Source of the DNA: an uncultured Flavobacteriaceae bacterium
Lineage (GTDB): Bacteria > Bacteroidota > Bacteroidia > Flavobacteriales > Flavobacteriaceae
NCBI GenBank assembly: GCA_947502495.1
Contig: CANNAC010000002.1
Location: 124,001 to 188,000 of the forward strand
Direction of reading: 5' to 3'
DNA length: 64,000 bases
Shown here: positions 33,775 through 43,395 of the stretch, one piece after another
Layout: every line of letters begins with the position of its first letter
How positions within the stretch are numbered: the first letter of the stretch is position 1
The notes under the pieces: generated by a model
Databases searched by the model: none
The model's input: the letters and a program-made list of their open reading frames with translations, nothing else
Told to the model about the DNA's origin: nothing
Made by a program: the position numbers and the translations under genes

Positions 33775-35688
33775 ATGGAAATCGTACTATTAAAATCCAG
33801 TATATGTTTGCTTGCTTTTATTGCTTTCTATAAAGTATTTTTAGAAAGAACAAGTAACCATCAATTTAAGCGTATTTACTTATTAGGTGTTGTCTTGGTT
33901 TCTATTACCATTCCTTTTATAACTTTTATAGAATATATAGAGCCTCAAAAGGCATTAACCAATATTTCTGAAGTAACAGGTTTTTCTGAAAATCAAAACC
34001 CAATAACAAAAGAGCCAACAAACTATTTACCAATAATATTATGGAGTATTTACGGATTAGGAGTCCTATTATTTTTAATACGATTTGTGTACAACCTATC
34101 GCAAATAGCCTTAAAAATAAGGAGAAATCCGAAGCAAAAAACAAACGATTTTATCCGTGTCTTATTGAAAGATTTAATAATACCACACACCTTTTTTAAT
34201 TACATTTTTTTCAATAAAACCAAATATGAAAATAACGAAATACCAAAAGAAGTTTTACTTCATGAGCAAACACACGCCAAACAAAAACACAGTTTAGACA
34301 TACTGTTTATAGAGGTCTTACAAATAATATTTTGGTTTCACCCTTTAGTCTATATATTAAAGAAAGACATCAAACTAAACCATGAATTTTTAGCAGACCA
34401 AGCAGTTATTAACAAAGGCATAGAAAGCACTAATTATCAAAAAATCTTGCTATCGTTCTCATCAAACCAGCAAGCATTAACCTTAGAACACGCAATCAAT
34501 TATTCATCCATCAAAAAACGATTTACAGTTATGAAAACACAAACATCCAAACAGACTTTTTGGCTTCGTAGTTTATTACTACTGCCATTATTAGCAATCT
34601 TAATTTTCAGCTTTAGCACTAAAAAACAGGTAGAGAAAGAAGCCGAAACAAAATCACAAATATCCAACGAAGCAATTAATAATTCAGAAGACTTAGAAAT
34701 ACGAATTACTAAAGACCTTAAGATTTTTATAAACGACAGACCTACATCTTTAGAAAATTTACAAAACACGCTTCATGAGTTCCATAATCATTTAACTTTT
34801 AATGAAAAGCAAAAGCTAGTTCTCGTTGAAATTAAATTGGAAGATAATATTGAAATGGGATTTTTTACCGATGTAAAAGAACAACTGAGAGCTTCCGGGT
34901 ATTTAAAACTAAATATCACACCTAGAAACTATACAACCCAAAAGCAAGATAAAGCAACACCTAAACAACTTGCAGAATACAACAAACTTGCAAAAAAATA
35001 CAACAATCAACCAGAAGACAAAAGATTTATCGAACGTAAAGAGGTCGAAAAATTAGAATATATATATAGTTTAATGACTGAAAAGCAAAAGACGGAAGCA
35101 GAACCTTTTCCAAACTTTCCTTCTCCACCTCCAGCACCGAAAGTAAAAAAAGGAGAAGTAAGTAACATTCCACCTCCACCACCTCCAATTCCAGGTGATG
35201 CAACGGAAGAAGAAAGAGCAGAATACGAGAGAATTCATGAAGAGTACCATCAGAAATACGAGATTAAAAATGGTCATGTTTCTGAAAGAATGATTCCACC
35301 ACCTCCACCACCAAAGTCTCCATTAGATCACGTAGTCGAAATGGCGAAAAAAGATGCTAATTTTTATTTTGAAGGGAAGAAAATCACATCCGATAAAGCC
35401 ATTGAAATAATAAAAAGCGATAACGATTTAAGTATTTCTACGCAAACAAAAGGATTAAAAAAACCCTTGGTAAACATCACTACACATCCTGTGATTACCG
35501 ACGATAAAGGAAAAGTAATTACTAAAGTAGAAACATTGGAAGAAATTAAATCTAATGTTGAAAAAGACAAACATGGTTATCTATATATAAATGGTGACAC
35601 CTTTTTCTATACTATTAAAAATAAGCAAATAACCTATTTTAATAGATACGGAAAAAAAGTAAATGAAAAAGGAGAACTACTAAATTAG
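33775..35688 (+). CDS. M56 (BlaR1-like) membrane metallopeptidase (pair 1)
   Basis: 637 residues. The N-terminal half has membrane segments near 5-20, 34-53, 86-105, 175-195 and about 265-282. The gluzincin motif LLHEQTH (His163-Glu164-x2-His167) and LNHEFLADQ (Glu204) form the zinc site. The extracytoplasmic part lacks a penicillin-binding domain. Instead it has polar, lysine-rich sequence with proline runs (PPPPPPIPGD, PPPPPPKSPL) and a C-terminal beta region with YLYINGDTFFY. It likely senses an envelope signal and relieves repression by BlaI. The ligand is unknown; the missing PBP sensor argues against beta-lactam sensing. Confidence 0.88.
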   Translation: MEIVLLKSSICLLAFIAFYKVFLERTSNHQFKRIYLLGVVLVSITIPFITFIEYIEPQKALTNISEVTGFSENQNPITKEPTNYLPIILWSIYGLGVLLFLIRFVYNLSQIALKIRRNPKQKTNDFIRVLLKDLIIPHTFFNYIFFNKTKYENNEIPKEVLLHEQTHAKQKHSLDILFIEVLQIIFWFHPLVYILKKDIKLNHEFLADQAVINKGIESTNYQKILLSFSSNQQALTLEHAINYSSIKKRFTVMKTQTSKQTFWLRSLLLLPLLAILIFSFSTKKQVEKEAETKSQISNEAINNSEDLEIRITKDLKIFINDRPTSLENLQNTLHEFHNHLTFNEKQKLVLVEIKLEDNIEMGFFTDVKEQLRASGYLKLNITPRNYTTQKQDKATPKQLAEYNKLAKKYNNQPEDKRFIERKEVEKLEYIYSLMTEKQKTEAEPFPNFPSPPPAPKVKKGEVSNIPPPPPPIPGDATEEERAEYERIHEEYHQKYEIKNGHVSERMIPPPPPPKSPLDHVVEMAKKDANFYFEGKKITSDKAIEIIKSDNDLSISTQTKGLKKPLVNITTHPVITDDKGKVITKVETLEEIKSNVEKDKHGYLYINGDTFFYTIKNKQITYFNRYGKKVNEKGELLN

Positions 35689-35710
35689 ACTTTAAATAGA
35701 TATAATCTCT

Positions 35711-35752
35711 AAAGACCTTTCTAGTGTAAAAAGCTAGAAAGGTCTTTTTTTT
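35711..35752 (+). terminator. Intrinsic terminator of the BlaI/M56 pair 1 operon
   Basis: AAAGACCTTTCTAG (35711-35724) / CTAGAAAGGTCTTT (35734-35747): 14-bp perfect stem, 9-nt loop, then a T-run. Confidence 0.92.
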
Positions 35753-35822
35753 GGTTAAAAAGTGTAACAAAAAGGCCCTTTCGGCGTTCTAATAGTCTAA
35801 TCATCAATCAAAATCAATCCTC

Positions 35823-36923
35823 ATGTTAAAACAATTTTTTATTATCTGCTCTGGCGCAGATACCAACATTCTCAAAGATTGCTCTAATGGAGAGCAAAAC
35901 AAATACGCAGGAATTGGAGCTACTGTTTTCTTTACTGCAATCATGGCATTTATAGCTTCTAGTTATGCGCTTTTTACGGTTTTCGATAATCTATATACAG
36001 CCATCTTTTTTGGCTTAATCTGGGGATTACTCATTTTTAATTTAGATCGTTTTATTGTTTCTACCATAAAGAAAAGGGATCGTTTTATGGATGAATTTAT
36101 TCAAGCTTCCCCAAGAATTGTATTGGCATTAATTATCGCTATTGTAATCTCTAAACCTTTAGAATTAAAGATTTTTGAAAAGGAAATTAATCAAGTACTT
36201 TTAGAACAAAAAAACGAACTTACGCTAGCAAACAAAGACCAAATCGCTTTACAGTTCACACCAGAAATTCAAGCTTTAGAAAACAATATTACAGTACTAC
36301 AAACAGAAATAGACACCAAAGAAGAAGCAGTAAATGCCTTATATGCTATTTTTATTAACGAAGCCGAAGGAACTGCTGGAACCAAACTCTTAGGTAAAGG
36401 TCCAGTGTACAAAGAAAAGCGAGATAAACACGATGCTGCTTTAGCAGAATTACAAGAATTAAAAACCAACAACAAAGAAAAAATCACAGCTACTGAAACG
36501 CAAATAATTCAGCTTAAAACAAATTATGATACGCAAGTGGCAACTTCACAACCCATTATTGAAGGATTTGATGGTTTAATGGCTAGAGTAAATGCATTAA
36601 ATCAATTGCCTTGGCTACCAAGTCTATTCATATTCTTATTATTTTTAGCCATTGAAACTTCGCCTATTATCGCAAAATTACTATCACCAAAAGGAGAATA
36701 CGACTTTAAGTTTGAAAACGAAGAACATAAAATTAGAACTTGGACCACACAACAAGTGCATCAAGAAAAAAAGATGCTGGATGCAGATAACGCCATAAAC
36801 GATAAAGTGTATAAAGACATTGCAGAAGAGGAAGAACTTTATGCTTACAAAAAGAAAATCGCTCGAGAGCTTATGAAAAAGCAACAGGATGCTTTTTATG
36901 CCAAACAAACCAAGATATTATAA
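35823..36923 (+). CDS. DUF4407 membrane protein
   Basis: 366 residues. It begins FFIICSGADTNILKDC, typical of DUF4407. Membrane segments lie at about 35-52, 56-75 and 93-110. A long coiled-coil region (about 120-235, rich in Lys/Glu/Gln) is followed by a fourth segment at about 260-280 (LPSLFIFLLFLAIETSPIIAKL) and a charged cytoplasmic tail. The biochemical role of this family is not known. It stands between two terminated units, so it is likely transcribed alone. Confidence 0.88.
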   Translation: MLKQFFIICSGADTNILKDCSNGEQNKYAGIGATVFFTAIMAFIASSYALFTVFDNLYTAIFFGLIWGLLIFNLDRFIVSTIKKRDRFMDEFIQASPRIVLALIIAIVISKPLELKIFEKEINQVLLEQKNELTLANKDQIALQFTPEIQALENNITVLQTEIDTKEEAVNALYAIFINEAEGTAGTKLLGKGPVYKEKRDKHDAALAELQELKTNNKEKITATETQIIQLKTNYDTQVATSQPIIEGFDGLMARVNALNQLPWLPSLFIFLLFLAIETSPIIAKLLSPKGEYDFKFENEEHKIRTWTTQQVHQEKKMLDADNAINDKVYKDIAEEEELYAYKKKIARELMKKQQDAFYAKQTKIL

Positions 36924-37028
36924 AACGGCAAACACCAACTAGTACTATATTAACCATAATGAATAGGATTTTATTCGATTGACGATTACATAGTGATTAA
37001 AGTTTAAGATTTCATTACTTTTAAAGTT

Positions 37029-37988
37029 ATGAAAAACATACTACAAATCGATGGGGATTTCATGGAACAAAACACTGTTTTTACAGAATTGATTCAAGAA
37101 ATAAAACAATGCTTTTCCAATAAAAGCATTATGGTACCCATGCGTCACCATCATGATTTCCCAAATCCTGCAGTGAACAAAGACGCGACGCTTTTACTAA
37201 TGCCTGCGTGGAATCCAGATAAAAATGCTGGAGTTAAAATAGTTACTGTACATCCAGAAAACGGACAATTTAATTTACCTGCCATTCAAGGAATCTATAT
37301 TTATTTAGATGCTGTTAAAGGAAATATTAAGGCCATATTAGAAGCTAAAAGCTTAACCGCTAAACGCACAGCAGCAGCTTCGGCTTTGGCATCCGTTTAC
37401 TTATCTAAACTAAACTCTAGTAGTATGCTCATGATTGGAACAGGCGCTTTATCTGCGAACCTAATTCAAGCACATGCTTCTGTAAGACCTATAAAAACAG
37501 TGTATATTTGGGGAAGAAATTACGAGAAAGCGAAAGCGATTGCTTCCAGCTTAAAAAATGAAAATTTTACCGTTCAAGTAATTCCAACTATCGAAGAAAA
37601 AATAGGAGATGTAGATATTATTTCCTGTGCTACACTTTCTAAAACACCATTAATTTTAGGCGCATATTTAAAAAAAGGACAACATATTGATTTAGTTGGC
37701 GCTTATAAAGTAGACATGCGGGAAGCGGATGATGATACCATAAAAAAAGCTTCCGTTTACGTAGATACTTTTCAAGGTGGATTAAAAGAAAGCGGTGATA
37801 TTGTTATTCCTCTTAAAAATGGAAGCCTTAAAGAGGAAGACATAAAAGGCGATTTATTCAGCCTAACTTCTAATCCAACAAAAGGCAGACAGAACGATAA
37901 TGAAATCACAGTTTTTAAATCTGTTGGCCACGCTATAGAGGATTTAGCAGCTGCTAATTATTACTATAATAAATTCACAAATGCATAA
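37029..37988 (+). CDS. Ornithine cyclodeaminase/mu-crystallin family; probable delta1-pyrroline-2-carboxylate reductase
   Basis: 319 residues with the Rossmann motif MLMIGTGALSANLIQAHASVRP (about 136-157), family residues KAIL-EAKSLTAKRTAAASALAS, and DLVGAYKVDMREAD in place of the usual GAD/DxPRE segment. Related enzymes make proline from ornithine or reduce delta1-pyrroline-2-carboxylate. The stop overlaps the start of the trans-3-hydroxyproline dehydratase gene by 8 nt. That enzyme produces delta1-pyrroline-2-carboxylate, so the reductase role, yielding L-proline, is strongly favoured. Cytoplasmic, NAD(P)H-dependent. Confidence 0.88.
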   Translation: MKNILQIDGDFMEQNTVFTELIQEIKQCFSNKSIMVPMRHHHDFPNPAVNKDATLLLMPAWNPDKNAGVKIVTVHPENGQFNLPAIQGIYIYLDAVKGNIKAILEAKSLTAKRTAAASALASVYLSKLNSSSMLMIGTGALSANLIQAHASVRPIKTVYIWGRNYEKAKAIASSLKNENFTVQVIPTIEEKIGDVDIISCATLSKTPLILGAYLKKGQHIDLVGAYKVDMREADDDTIKKASVYVDTFQGGLKESGDIVIPLKNGSLKEEDIKGDLFSLTSNPTKGRQNDNEITVFKSVGHAIEDLAAANYYYNKFTNA

Positions 37989-39048
37989 AACATATCCAAA
38001 TATACGCTCTAATACAAACTTCAAACCACACAAAGATTGGTTACAAATAAAAACCATTGACATGCATACTGGAGGAGAACCACTGCGGGTTATTGTAGAT
38101 GGTTTCCCAGAACTTAAAGGGGATTCTGTTTTGGATTACAGAAGATATTGTAAAGAAAATTTTGACCATTTACGTACTGCTTTAATGTTTGAACCTAGAG
38201 GTCATGCAGACATGTACGGATGCATACTTTTACCACCAAATGATGCCAACGCCGATTTCGGAATTATCTTTTTACACAACGAAGGCTACTCTACCATGTG
38301 TGGTCATGCAATTATCGCCATTTCTACTCTAGCAATAGAAATGCATTGGGTAGATGTAAAAGAAGGTGATAATATTATAAAAATTGATGCGCCTTGTGGC
38401 AGAATTACTTCTTTTGCAAATGTGAAAAATGGAACCGTTACAGGTGTTCGTTTTCATTGCGTACCAAGTTTTGTGGTAGGTTTAGACAAGACAGTAGAAG
38501 TCGATGGACTAGGAAAAATAACCTATGATTTGGCTTATGGAGGCGCTTTTTACGCCTATGTGGATATGGCTAAAAACAACTTTGATTTTGATTTAAGCGT
38601 TGCTTCTTACCGAACGCTTATTACAAAAGGAATGGATATTAAACACGCTGTTATGCAAGCAGACAAAAAAATTAAGCATCCTTTTGAAGCCGATTTAAGC
38701 TTCCTTTACGGCACCATTTTTATAGATAATAACAAACAGCCATCTGGAATAGATAGTCGTAATGTTTGCATTTTTGCCGAAGGTGAAGTAGATCGTTGCC
38801 CTACAGGATCTGGAGTTTCAGGAAGAATGGCAATACATAAGGCTAGAAAAGAAATTGATTATGGAGAAACCATGACCATTGAAAGTATTACAGATTCCGT
38901 TTTTAAAGGTTCTATAATTTCTGAAGAGGATTATGGTACTTTCCAAGCTGTAATTCCACAAGTCGAAGGAATGGCATATATAACAGGAATACAAACTTTT
39001 TTAATAGATCCTAACGATCCCATGAAAGATGGATTTATTTTAAGATAA
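37981..39048 (+). CDS. Trans-3-hydroxy-L-proline dehydratase (proline racemase family)
   Basis: 355 residues, proline racemase fold. The first catalytic position is Cys107 in STMCGHA. The second is Thr275 in DRCPTGSGVSG, where epimerases and racemases have Cys. The Cys/Thr pair is diagnostic of trans-3-hydroxy-L-proline dehydratase, as in human L3HYPDH. The product is delta1-pyrroline-2-carboxylate, reduced by the overlapping upstream gene. A nearby Cys273 replaces the more common Ser two residues before Thr275. Contrast the Cys/Cys paralogue at 44992. Confidence 0.9.
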   Translation: MHKTYPNIRSNTNFKPHKDWLQIKTIDMHTGGEPLRVIVDGFPELKGDSVLDYRRYCKENFDHLRTALMFEPRGHADMYGCILLPPNDANADFGIIFLHNEGYSTMCGHAIIAISTLAIEMHWVDVKEGDNIIKIDAPCGRITSFANVKNGTVTGVRFHCVPSFVVGLDKTVEVDGLGKITYDLAYGGAFYAYVDMAKNNFDFDLSVASYRTLITKGMDIKHAVMQADKKIKHPFEADLSFLYGTIFIDNNKQPSGIDSRNVCIFAEGEVDRCPTGSGVSGRMAIHKARKEIDYGETMTIESITDSVFKGSIISEEDYGTFQAVIPQVEGMAYITGIQTFLIDPNDPMKDGFILR

Positions 39049-39059
39049 CACTTTAAACT

Positions 39060-39491
39060 ATGAAAAAAATCATCCTATTACTTTGTTTCATTAATGTTAG
39101 CATTTGCACTTCTCAAACTACTATAAAAGAAGATCACGAAGCTATTGTTGCCGTTATGAAACTACAAGAAAAAGCTTGGTCTAATAATGACTTCGAAGGT
39201 TTTATGCAAGGCTATTGGAAAAGTGATTCTTTAAAATTTTATGGTAGCAGCGGACTAACAAAAGGATGGCAACAGACTTTAGACAACTACAAAAAAGGAT
39301 ATCCTACAAAAGAACATGCTGGCACTTTAACCTTTACAATAAAGGATATTTCAAAAATTAGTGATGGGAATTATTGGGTTATGGGAGCATACGATCTAAA
39401 ACGAAAAGTGGGTGATGCAAATGGTGTTTTTATGATTATATTTAAAAAAATAAATGGGGAATGGAAAATTGTTGCAGATACGTCTTGCTAA
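39060..39491 (+). CDS. SnoaL/DUF4440-like exported protein
   Basis: 143 residues with a signal peptide (MKKIILLLCFINVSICTSQ). The NTF2-like fold is suggested by AVMKLQEKAWSNNDFEGFMQGYWKSDSLKFYG and a C-terminal VFMIIFKKINGEWKIVADTSC. Such proteins bind or turn over small molecules; there is no clear active site here. It lies 11 nt after the dehydratase gene and 29 nt before the peptidase gene, so it is co-transcribed with them. The role in the pathway is unknown. Confidence 0.8.
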   Translation: MKKIILLLCFINVSICTSQTTIKEDHEAIVAVMKLQEKAWSNNDFEGFMQGYWKSDSLKFYGSSGLTKGWQQTLDNYKKGYPTKEHAGTLTFTIKDISKISDGNYWVMGAYDLKRKVGDANGVFMIIFKKINGEWKIVADTSC

Positions 39492-39520
39492 TTTTCTAAA
39501 AACTAAAAAAAAAAACTCAC

Positions 39521-40846
39521 ATGAAAAATATTCGGTCTTACTTTATAATAGCTCTAGTGCTATTATCTATTAGTTGTAAAACTTCACAAGTTATAGATAA
39601 AGTTCCCACTGCAATTGTTATCGAAGTTTCTAATTTTGAAAAACTAGCTTCTATAAAAAATGTGATAAGCATTGAAAAACACGAACAAGTAAGTCATTTT
39701 GATGAAAATTATGAAATCTGGTTTCAGCAACCAATAGACCATAACGACCTATCTAAAGGTACATTTAAACAACGTGTATTTTTAGGTTTTGAAGACAAAA
39801 ACAAACCCGTAATTGTAGAGCTTCGTGGTTACGGAATTGGCTCAGAAAGAGCTGGCGAATTAGCAGAGCATTACCAAGCGAATCAATTAGCTATTGAACA
39901 TCGATACTTTAATAATTCGCGTCCTGAAAATATAGATTGGAATACGCTAACCATTGAAAACGCCGCAAAAGACCAAGAATATATAATTACTGCGATAAAA
40001 AACGCGATATATCCGGATGCCAAATTTGTTAGCACAGGAATTTCTAAAGGCTGCCAAACGACTATGGCACACCGTAGATATTTTCCAAAAAATGTAGACG
40101 CAAGTGTATGTTATGTTGGTCCGTTAAATTACCAAAGAGAAGATCCTAGAGTGTATTCATTTTTAAAAAATGTAGGTACAAAAGAGGAACGTGAAAAGAT
40201 TACAGTCTTTCAAAAAATATGCTTTGAAAACAGAAATGCTCTTTTAGAAAGAATGAAAAATGTTGGAGAAGAAAAAGGCATGACTTGGGAGTTTGGAGTA
40301 GAGAAAGCTATAGATTATACCATCCTAGAATACTCCTTTGCTTTTTGGCAATGGGGAACGCCAATAGACAGTATTCCTGCTGAAAACCCAAGCGTCGAAA
40401 ACATCTACAACCATTTAATAGACGTTGTTGGTTATGGCTTTTTTGATAAAAAATCGGTGGAAGGTTTACAACCTTATTTTTGGGCTGCTTTAACAGAACA
40501 AGGAATTTACGGTTATGAAACAGCTCCTTTTAAAGCCTATTTAAACACCGAAGAAATTTACAAATTTGATTGGGCTTTTCCGGAAGGCGTGTCTAAAAAC
40601 TACGACCTAAAACCGATGCAAGAAATTAAATCTTTTCTAGATACTTCTGCAGAAGACATGTTGTTTATTTATGGCGAATATGATGCTTGGAGTGCAACTG
40701 CTGTCGAGCTTACTGAAGATGCTTCACAAAGAGAAGTTTATAAATTTGTAAACCCAAAAGGAAGTCACACTACAAGAATCAAAAGTTTTAATCCGGAAAC
40801 CAAAACTAAAATTTATACCATTATTGATGGTTGGTTAAAAGAATAA
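39521..40846 (+). CDS. S37-family (PS-10) serine peptidase, lipoprotein
   Basis: 441 residues with lipobox SISC (Cys19). The alpha/beta-hydrolase core shows LRGYGIGSER, AIEHRYFNNSRP (substrate-loop region), nucleophile Ser175 in TGISKGCQT, acidic GEYDAWSATA and catalytic His in NPKGSHTTR. This pattern matches peptidase family S37, secreted tripeptidyl/prolyl-type aminopeptidases. A membrane-anchored enzyme releasing proline-containing peptides fits the adjacent proline and hydroxyproline genes. Its 3' end converges on the M24 genes. Confidence 0.82.
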   Translation: MKNIRSYFIIALVLLSISCKTSQVIDKVPTAIVIEVSNFEKLASIKNVISIEKHEQVSHFDENYEIWFQQPIDHNDLSKGTFKQRVFLGFEDKNKPVIVELRGYGIGSERAGELAEHYQANQLAIEHRYFNNSRPENIDWNTLTIENAAKDQEYIITAIKNAIYPDAKFVSTGISKGCQTTMAHRRYFPKNVDASVCYVGPLNYQREDPRVYSFLKNVGTKEEREKITVFQKICFENRNALLERMKNVGEEKGMTWEFGVEKAIDYTILEYSFAFWQWGTPIDSIPAENPSVENIYNHLIDVVGYGFFDKKSVEGLQPYFWAALTEQGIYGYETAPFKAYLNTEEIYKFDWAFPEGVSKNYDLKPMQEIKSFLDTSAEDMLFIYGEYDAWSATAVELTEDASQREVYKFVNPKGSHTTRIKSFNPETKTKIYTIIDGWLKE

Positions 40847-40885
40847 GGCAGCAAATTATTATCGAATAATCTTCTTCCATTTTCT

Positions 40886-42106
40886 TTAAACCCCAAACGG
40901 ATTATCGATACTATGCATTGGTTTTGTAAACCACTTCGGACCATCATTAGTCATGTAAATATGGTCTTCTAATCGGATTCCGAATGTATCTGGAACACAA
41001 ATCATTGGCTCATTACTAAAAGTCATACCTGCTGTTAAAACCGTTTTATCATTTCTAACAATATATGGCCATTCGTGAATTCCTAGCCCAATGCCGTGTC
41101 CTGTTCTATGTGGTAATCCTGGCAATTTATAATCTGGTCCTAATCCGTGAGATTCTAAAACCACTCTAGATGCATTATCTATATCTGCACAAGTATTTCC
41201 TAATTGTGCAGCATCAAAAGCAGCTTGTTGTGTTTCTTTTTCAATGTTCCAAATACGCGTTTGCTCTTCATTTGCTTTCCCAAAAACATAGGTTCTTGTA
41301 ATATCTGAAATATAATCGTGTAGCATACAACCGGTATCTACTAAAACCACCTCATTTTCTTCTAAATCTTTAGGTGTTTTTACACCATGCGGAAAAGAAG
41401 AATCTACACCAAACAGCACAATACAGAAATAGGATCCTGAAGTCGATCCGTATTTTATATGTGCTTCGTGAATAAAATCGGTAACTTCTTTGGCAGAAAT
41501 TCCTACGTATAAAATTCTTGCTACTGCCTTTTGAACTTCTAAAGTAATATTCATGGCATGTTGCATAATTGCAATTTCTGCTTCCGACTTGATCATTCTA
41601 CAACCAGCAGTAATAGCTTTCGCACTTACCAATTCATACGAATCTTGACAGTTTCTAATACCGTCAAAAACAAAAAACGGAGTTGCTTCATCCATGGCAA
41701 TAGCTCCAGATGCTACGCCGTTTTCTTTTAAAAGTGTCGCGAATAATTGGTAAGGAGATTCGTGCTCTTCCCAACCTTTAACATCTCCTTCTATTAGCAT
41801 GAAATCGAAAATAGTTCCTTTTTCAAATTCCGGAGCGATATAAATTAGTTTCCCATTTGGAAATAATAAAGCACCAACCATGCGCTCACTTGCGCTCCAT
41901 TTCATTCCTGTAAAGTAGAATAAATTGGTACCTGCATGTAAATACAATGCTGGAACATTCTGTTCTTGCATGAACTTGCAAGCTTTGTCCATTCGTTGTT
42001 GAAACTCTTCTTTTTGTATTGGTTGCACTAAATGTGCGGTCGGCTTAATAGCTTCCAATTCTGCCTTTATAGTAGATCCTCCTATTCCTATCATATTATT
42101 TTTCAT
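40886..42106 (-). CDS. M24-family Xaa-Pro peptidase (prolidase-like)
   Basis: 406 residues. An N-terminal creatinase-type domain (about 20-160) leads to a pita-bread M24 domain. Metal ligands are visible in VLVDTGCMLHDYISDITRTY (two Asp), TGHGIGLGIHEWP (His), FSNEPMIC (Glu) and GIRLEDHIYM (Glu). It should cleave Xaa-Pro bonds of di- or short peptides in the cytoplasm. Its start overlaps the end of the preceding M24 gene by 11 nt, so translation is coupled. It is the last gene of the leftward hydroxyproline operon. Confidence 0.9.
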   Translation of the reverse strand: MKNNMIGIGGSTIKAELEAIKPTAHLVQPIQKEEFQQRMDKACKFMQEQNVPALYLHAGTNLFYFTGMKWSASERMVGALLFPNGKLIYIAPEFEKGTIFDFMLIEGDVKGWEEHESPYQLFATLLKENGVASGAIAMDEATPFFVFDGIRNCQDSYELVSAKAITAGCRMIKSEAEIAIMQHAMNITLEVQKAVARILYVGISAKEVTDFIHEAHIKYGSTSGSYFCIVLFGVDSSFPHGVKTPKDLEENEVVLVDTGCMLHDYISDITRTYVFGKANEEQTRIWNIEKETQQAAFDAAQLGNTCADIDNASRVVLESHGLGPDYKLPGLPHRTGHGIGLGIHEWPYIVRNDKTVLTAGMTFSNEPMICVPDTFGIRLEDHIYMTNDGPKWFTKPMHSIDNPFGV

Positions 42107-43394
42107 TATTCATTAAAGCTTCAATGTCTTCTATTTCAATTGGCATTGCTTCCGTTAAATTGATATTTCCATTTTCTGTAATTACATAATCGTTTTCTAA
42201 TCTGCAACCAATCCCTTCTTCTGGAATATAAATTCCTGGTTCGCAAGTAAGTACCATTCCTATTTCTAAAGGACGCGAATACAAGCCAACATCATGAACA
42301 TCTAATCCAATATGATGCGCAGTACCATGCATGAAATACTTTTTATACAATGGCTTTTCCGGATCCTGATTTGCAACTGCATCTGCATCTAACAATCCTA
42401 GTTTTATCAATTCTGCTTCTACTAAACTTGCCATTTGAGACTCGTAATCTGCAGGAAGTATCCCTGGTTTTAAAAGCTTACTTCCTTCTTTTAAACAATG
42501 TAAAACCGCGCTATACACTTCTTTTTGTCTTTTACTGAATTTTCCATTTACAGGAAAACATCTGGTAGTATCACTATTATAATTTGCATAGCAAACGCCA
42601 AAATCCATAAGCACCATTTCACCATCTTTACAAACAGCATCGTTAGTATTATAATGCAATGCACATGCATTTTTACCAGAAGCAACAATAGGTTTAAAGG
42701 CATGTCTTACCGCTCCAGACTTCACTAAATTATAGATTAGCTCTGCTTCTAACTCGTATTCGTTTATATTTGGTTTACACGATTCTAAAACACGTTTAAA
42801 ACTAACCACACTAATATCTGCAGCTTTTTGCATTTGGGCAATTTCTACTTCCGATTTTATTGGACGCAGATCTCTAGTTATTTTTGCTGCTCTATGCAAT
42901 GGATGTAAAGGGTATTTCTTTTTACACCATTGTATCATTCTATCTTGCTGCGTTTCTTGATCTTTTGTGGCACGCTTTAAATATTCATTGTGCCCAAGGT
43001 AAAAACCGTCGGCTTCAAAAGCCATATATTGCAAAAGCATTTCGAAGTCATGTACCCATTCTACTCTAGAAATTCCAGAAATATCTGTTGCTTGTTCTTT
43101 GGTTAGTTTCTCACCATCCCAAATTTTCATTTGTTCATTGGTTTCTTTGACAAACAAAATAGCCTTGTTCTCCTTTTTATGTGCATCTGGATATAAAACC
43201 AGAATAGTTTCCTCTTGGTCTATTCCCGAGAAATAAAACAAATCATTATTTTGCGTAAAACCCATAACATCATCTGCATTATTATGCTTCACATCATTGG
43301 ATGTTAGGATAGCTATTGTATTTGGTTCCATTTTAGAAATAAATTGATTTCTATTTTTTTGGAATAAGGTATTCGGAAGTGGTTGGTATCTCAT
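42096..43394 (-). CDS. M24-family Xaa-Pro aminopeptidase (PepP-like)
   Basis: 432 residues with an aminopeptidase-P N-terminal domain (RYQPLPNTLFQKNRNQF ... LFYFSGIDQEETILVLYP). The M24 catalytic domain has VLMDFGVCYANYNSDTTRCFP (two Asp), MHGTAHHIGLDVHD (His), LTCEPGIYIPEEGIG (Glu) and CRLENDYVIT (Glu). It removes N-terminal residues before proline. It sits 1 nt after the D-amino-acid dehydrogenase gene and overlaps the next M24 gene. Having two different M24 enzymes in a hydroxyproline operon suits degradation of collagen-like peptides. Confidence 0.92.
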   Translation of the reverse strand: MRYQPLPNTLFQKNRNQFISKMEPNTIAILTSNDVKHNNADDVMGFTQNNDLFYFSGIDQEETILVLYPDAHKKENKAILFVKETNEQMKIWDGEKLTKEQATDISGISRVEWVHDFEMLLQYMAFEADGFYLGHNEYLKRATKDQETQQDRMIQWCKKKYPLHPLHRAAKITRDLRPIKSEVEIAQMQKAADISVVSFKRVLESCKPNINEYELEAELIYNLVKSGAVRHAFKPIVASGKNACALHYNTNDAVCKDGEMVLMDFGVCYANYNSDTTRCFPVNGKFSKRQKEVYSAVLHCLKEGSKLLKPGILPADYESQMASLVEAELIKLGLLDADAVANQDPEKPLYKKYFMHGTAHHIGLDVHDVGLYSRPLEIGMVLTCEPGIYIPEEGIGCRLENDYVITENGNINLTEAMPIEIEDIEALMNNEK

Positions 43395-43395
43395 A

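Noticed and set aside
33775-35688. Beta-lactam sensor BlaR1 of a resistance system
   Set aside because: No penicillin-binding sensor domain and no beta-lactamase gene nearby; only the M56 peptidase half is shared.
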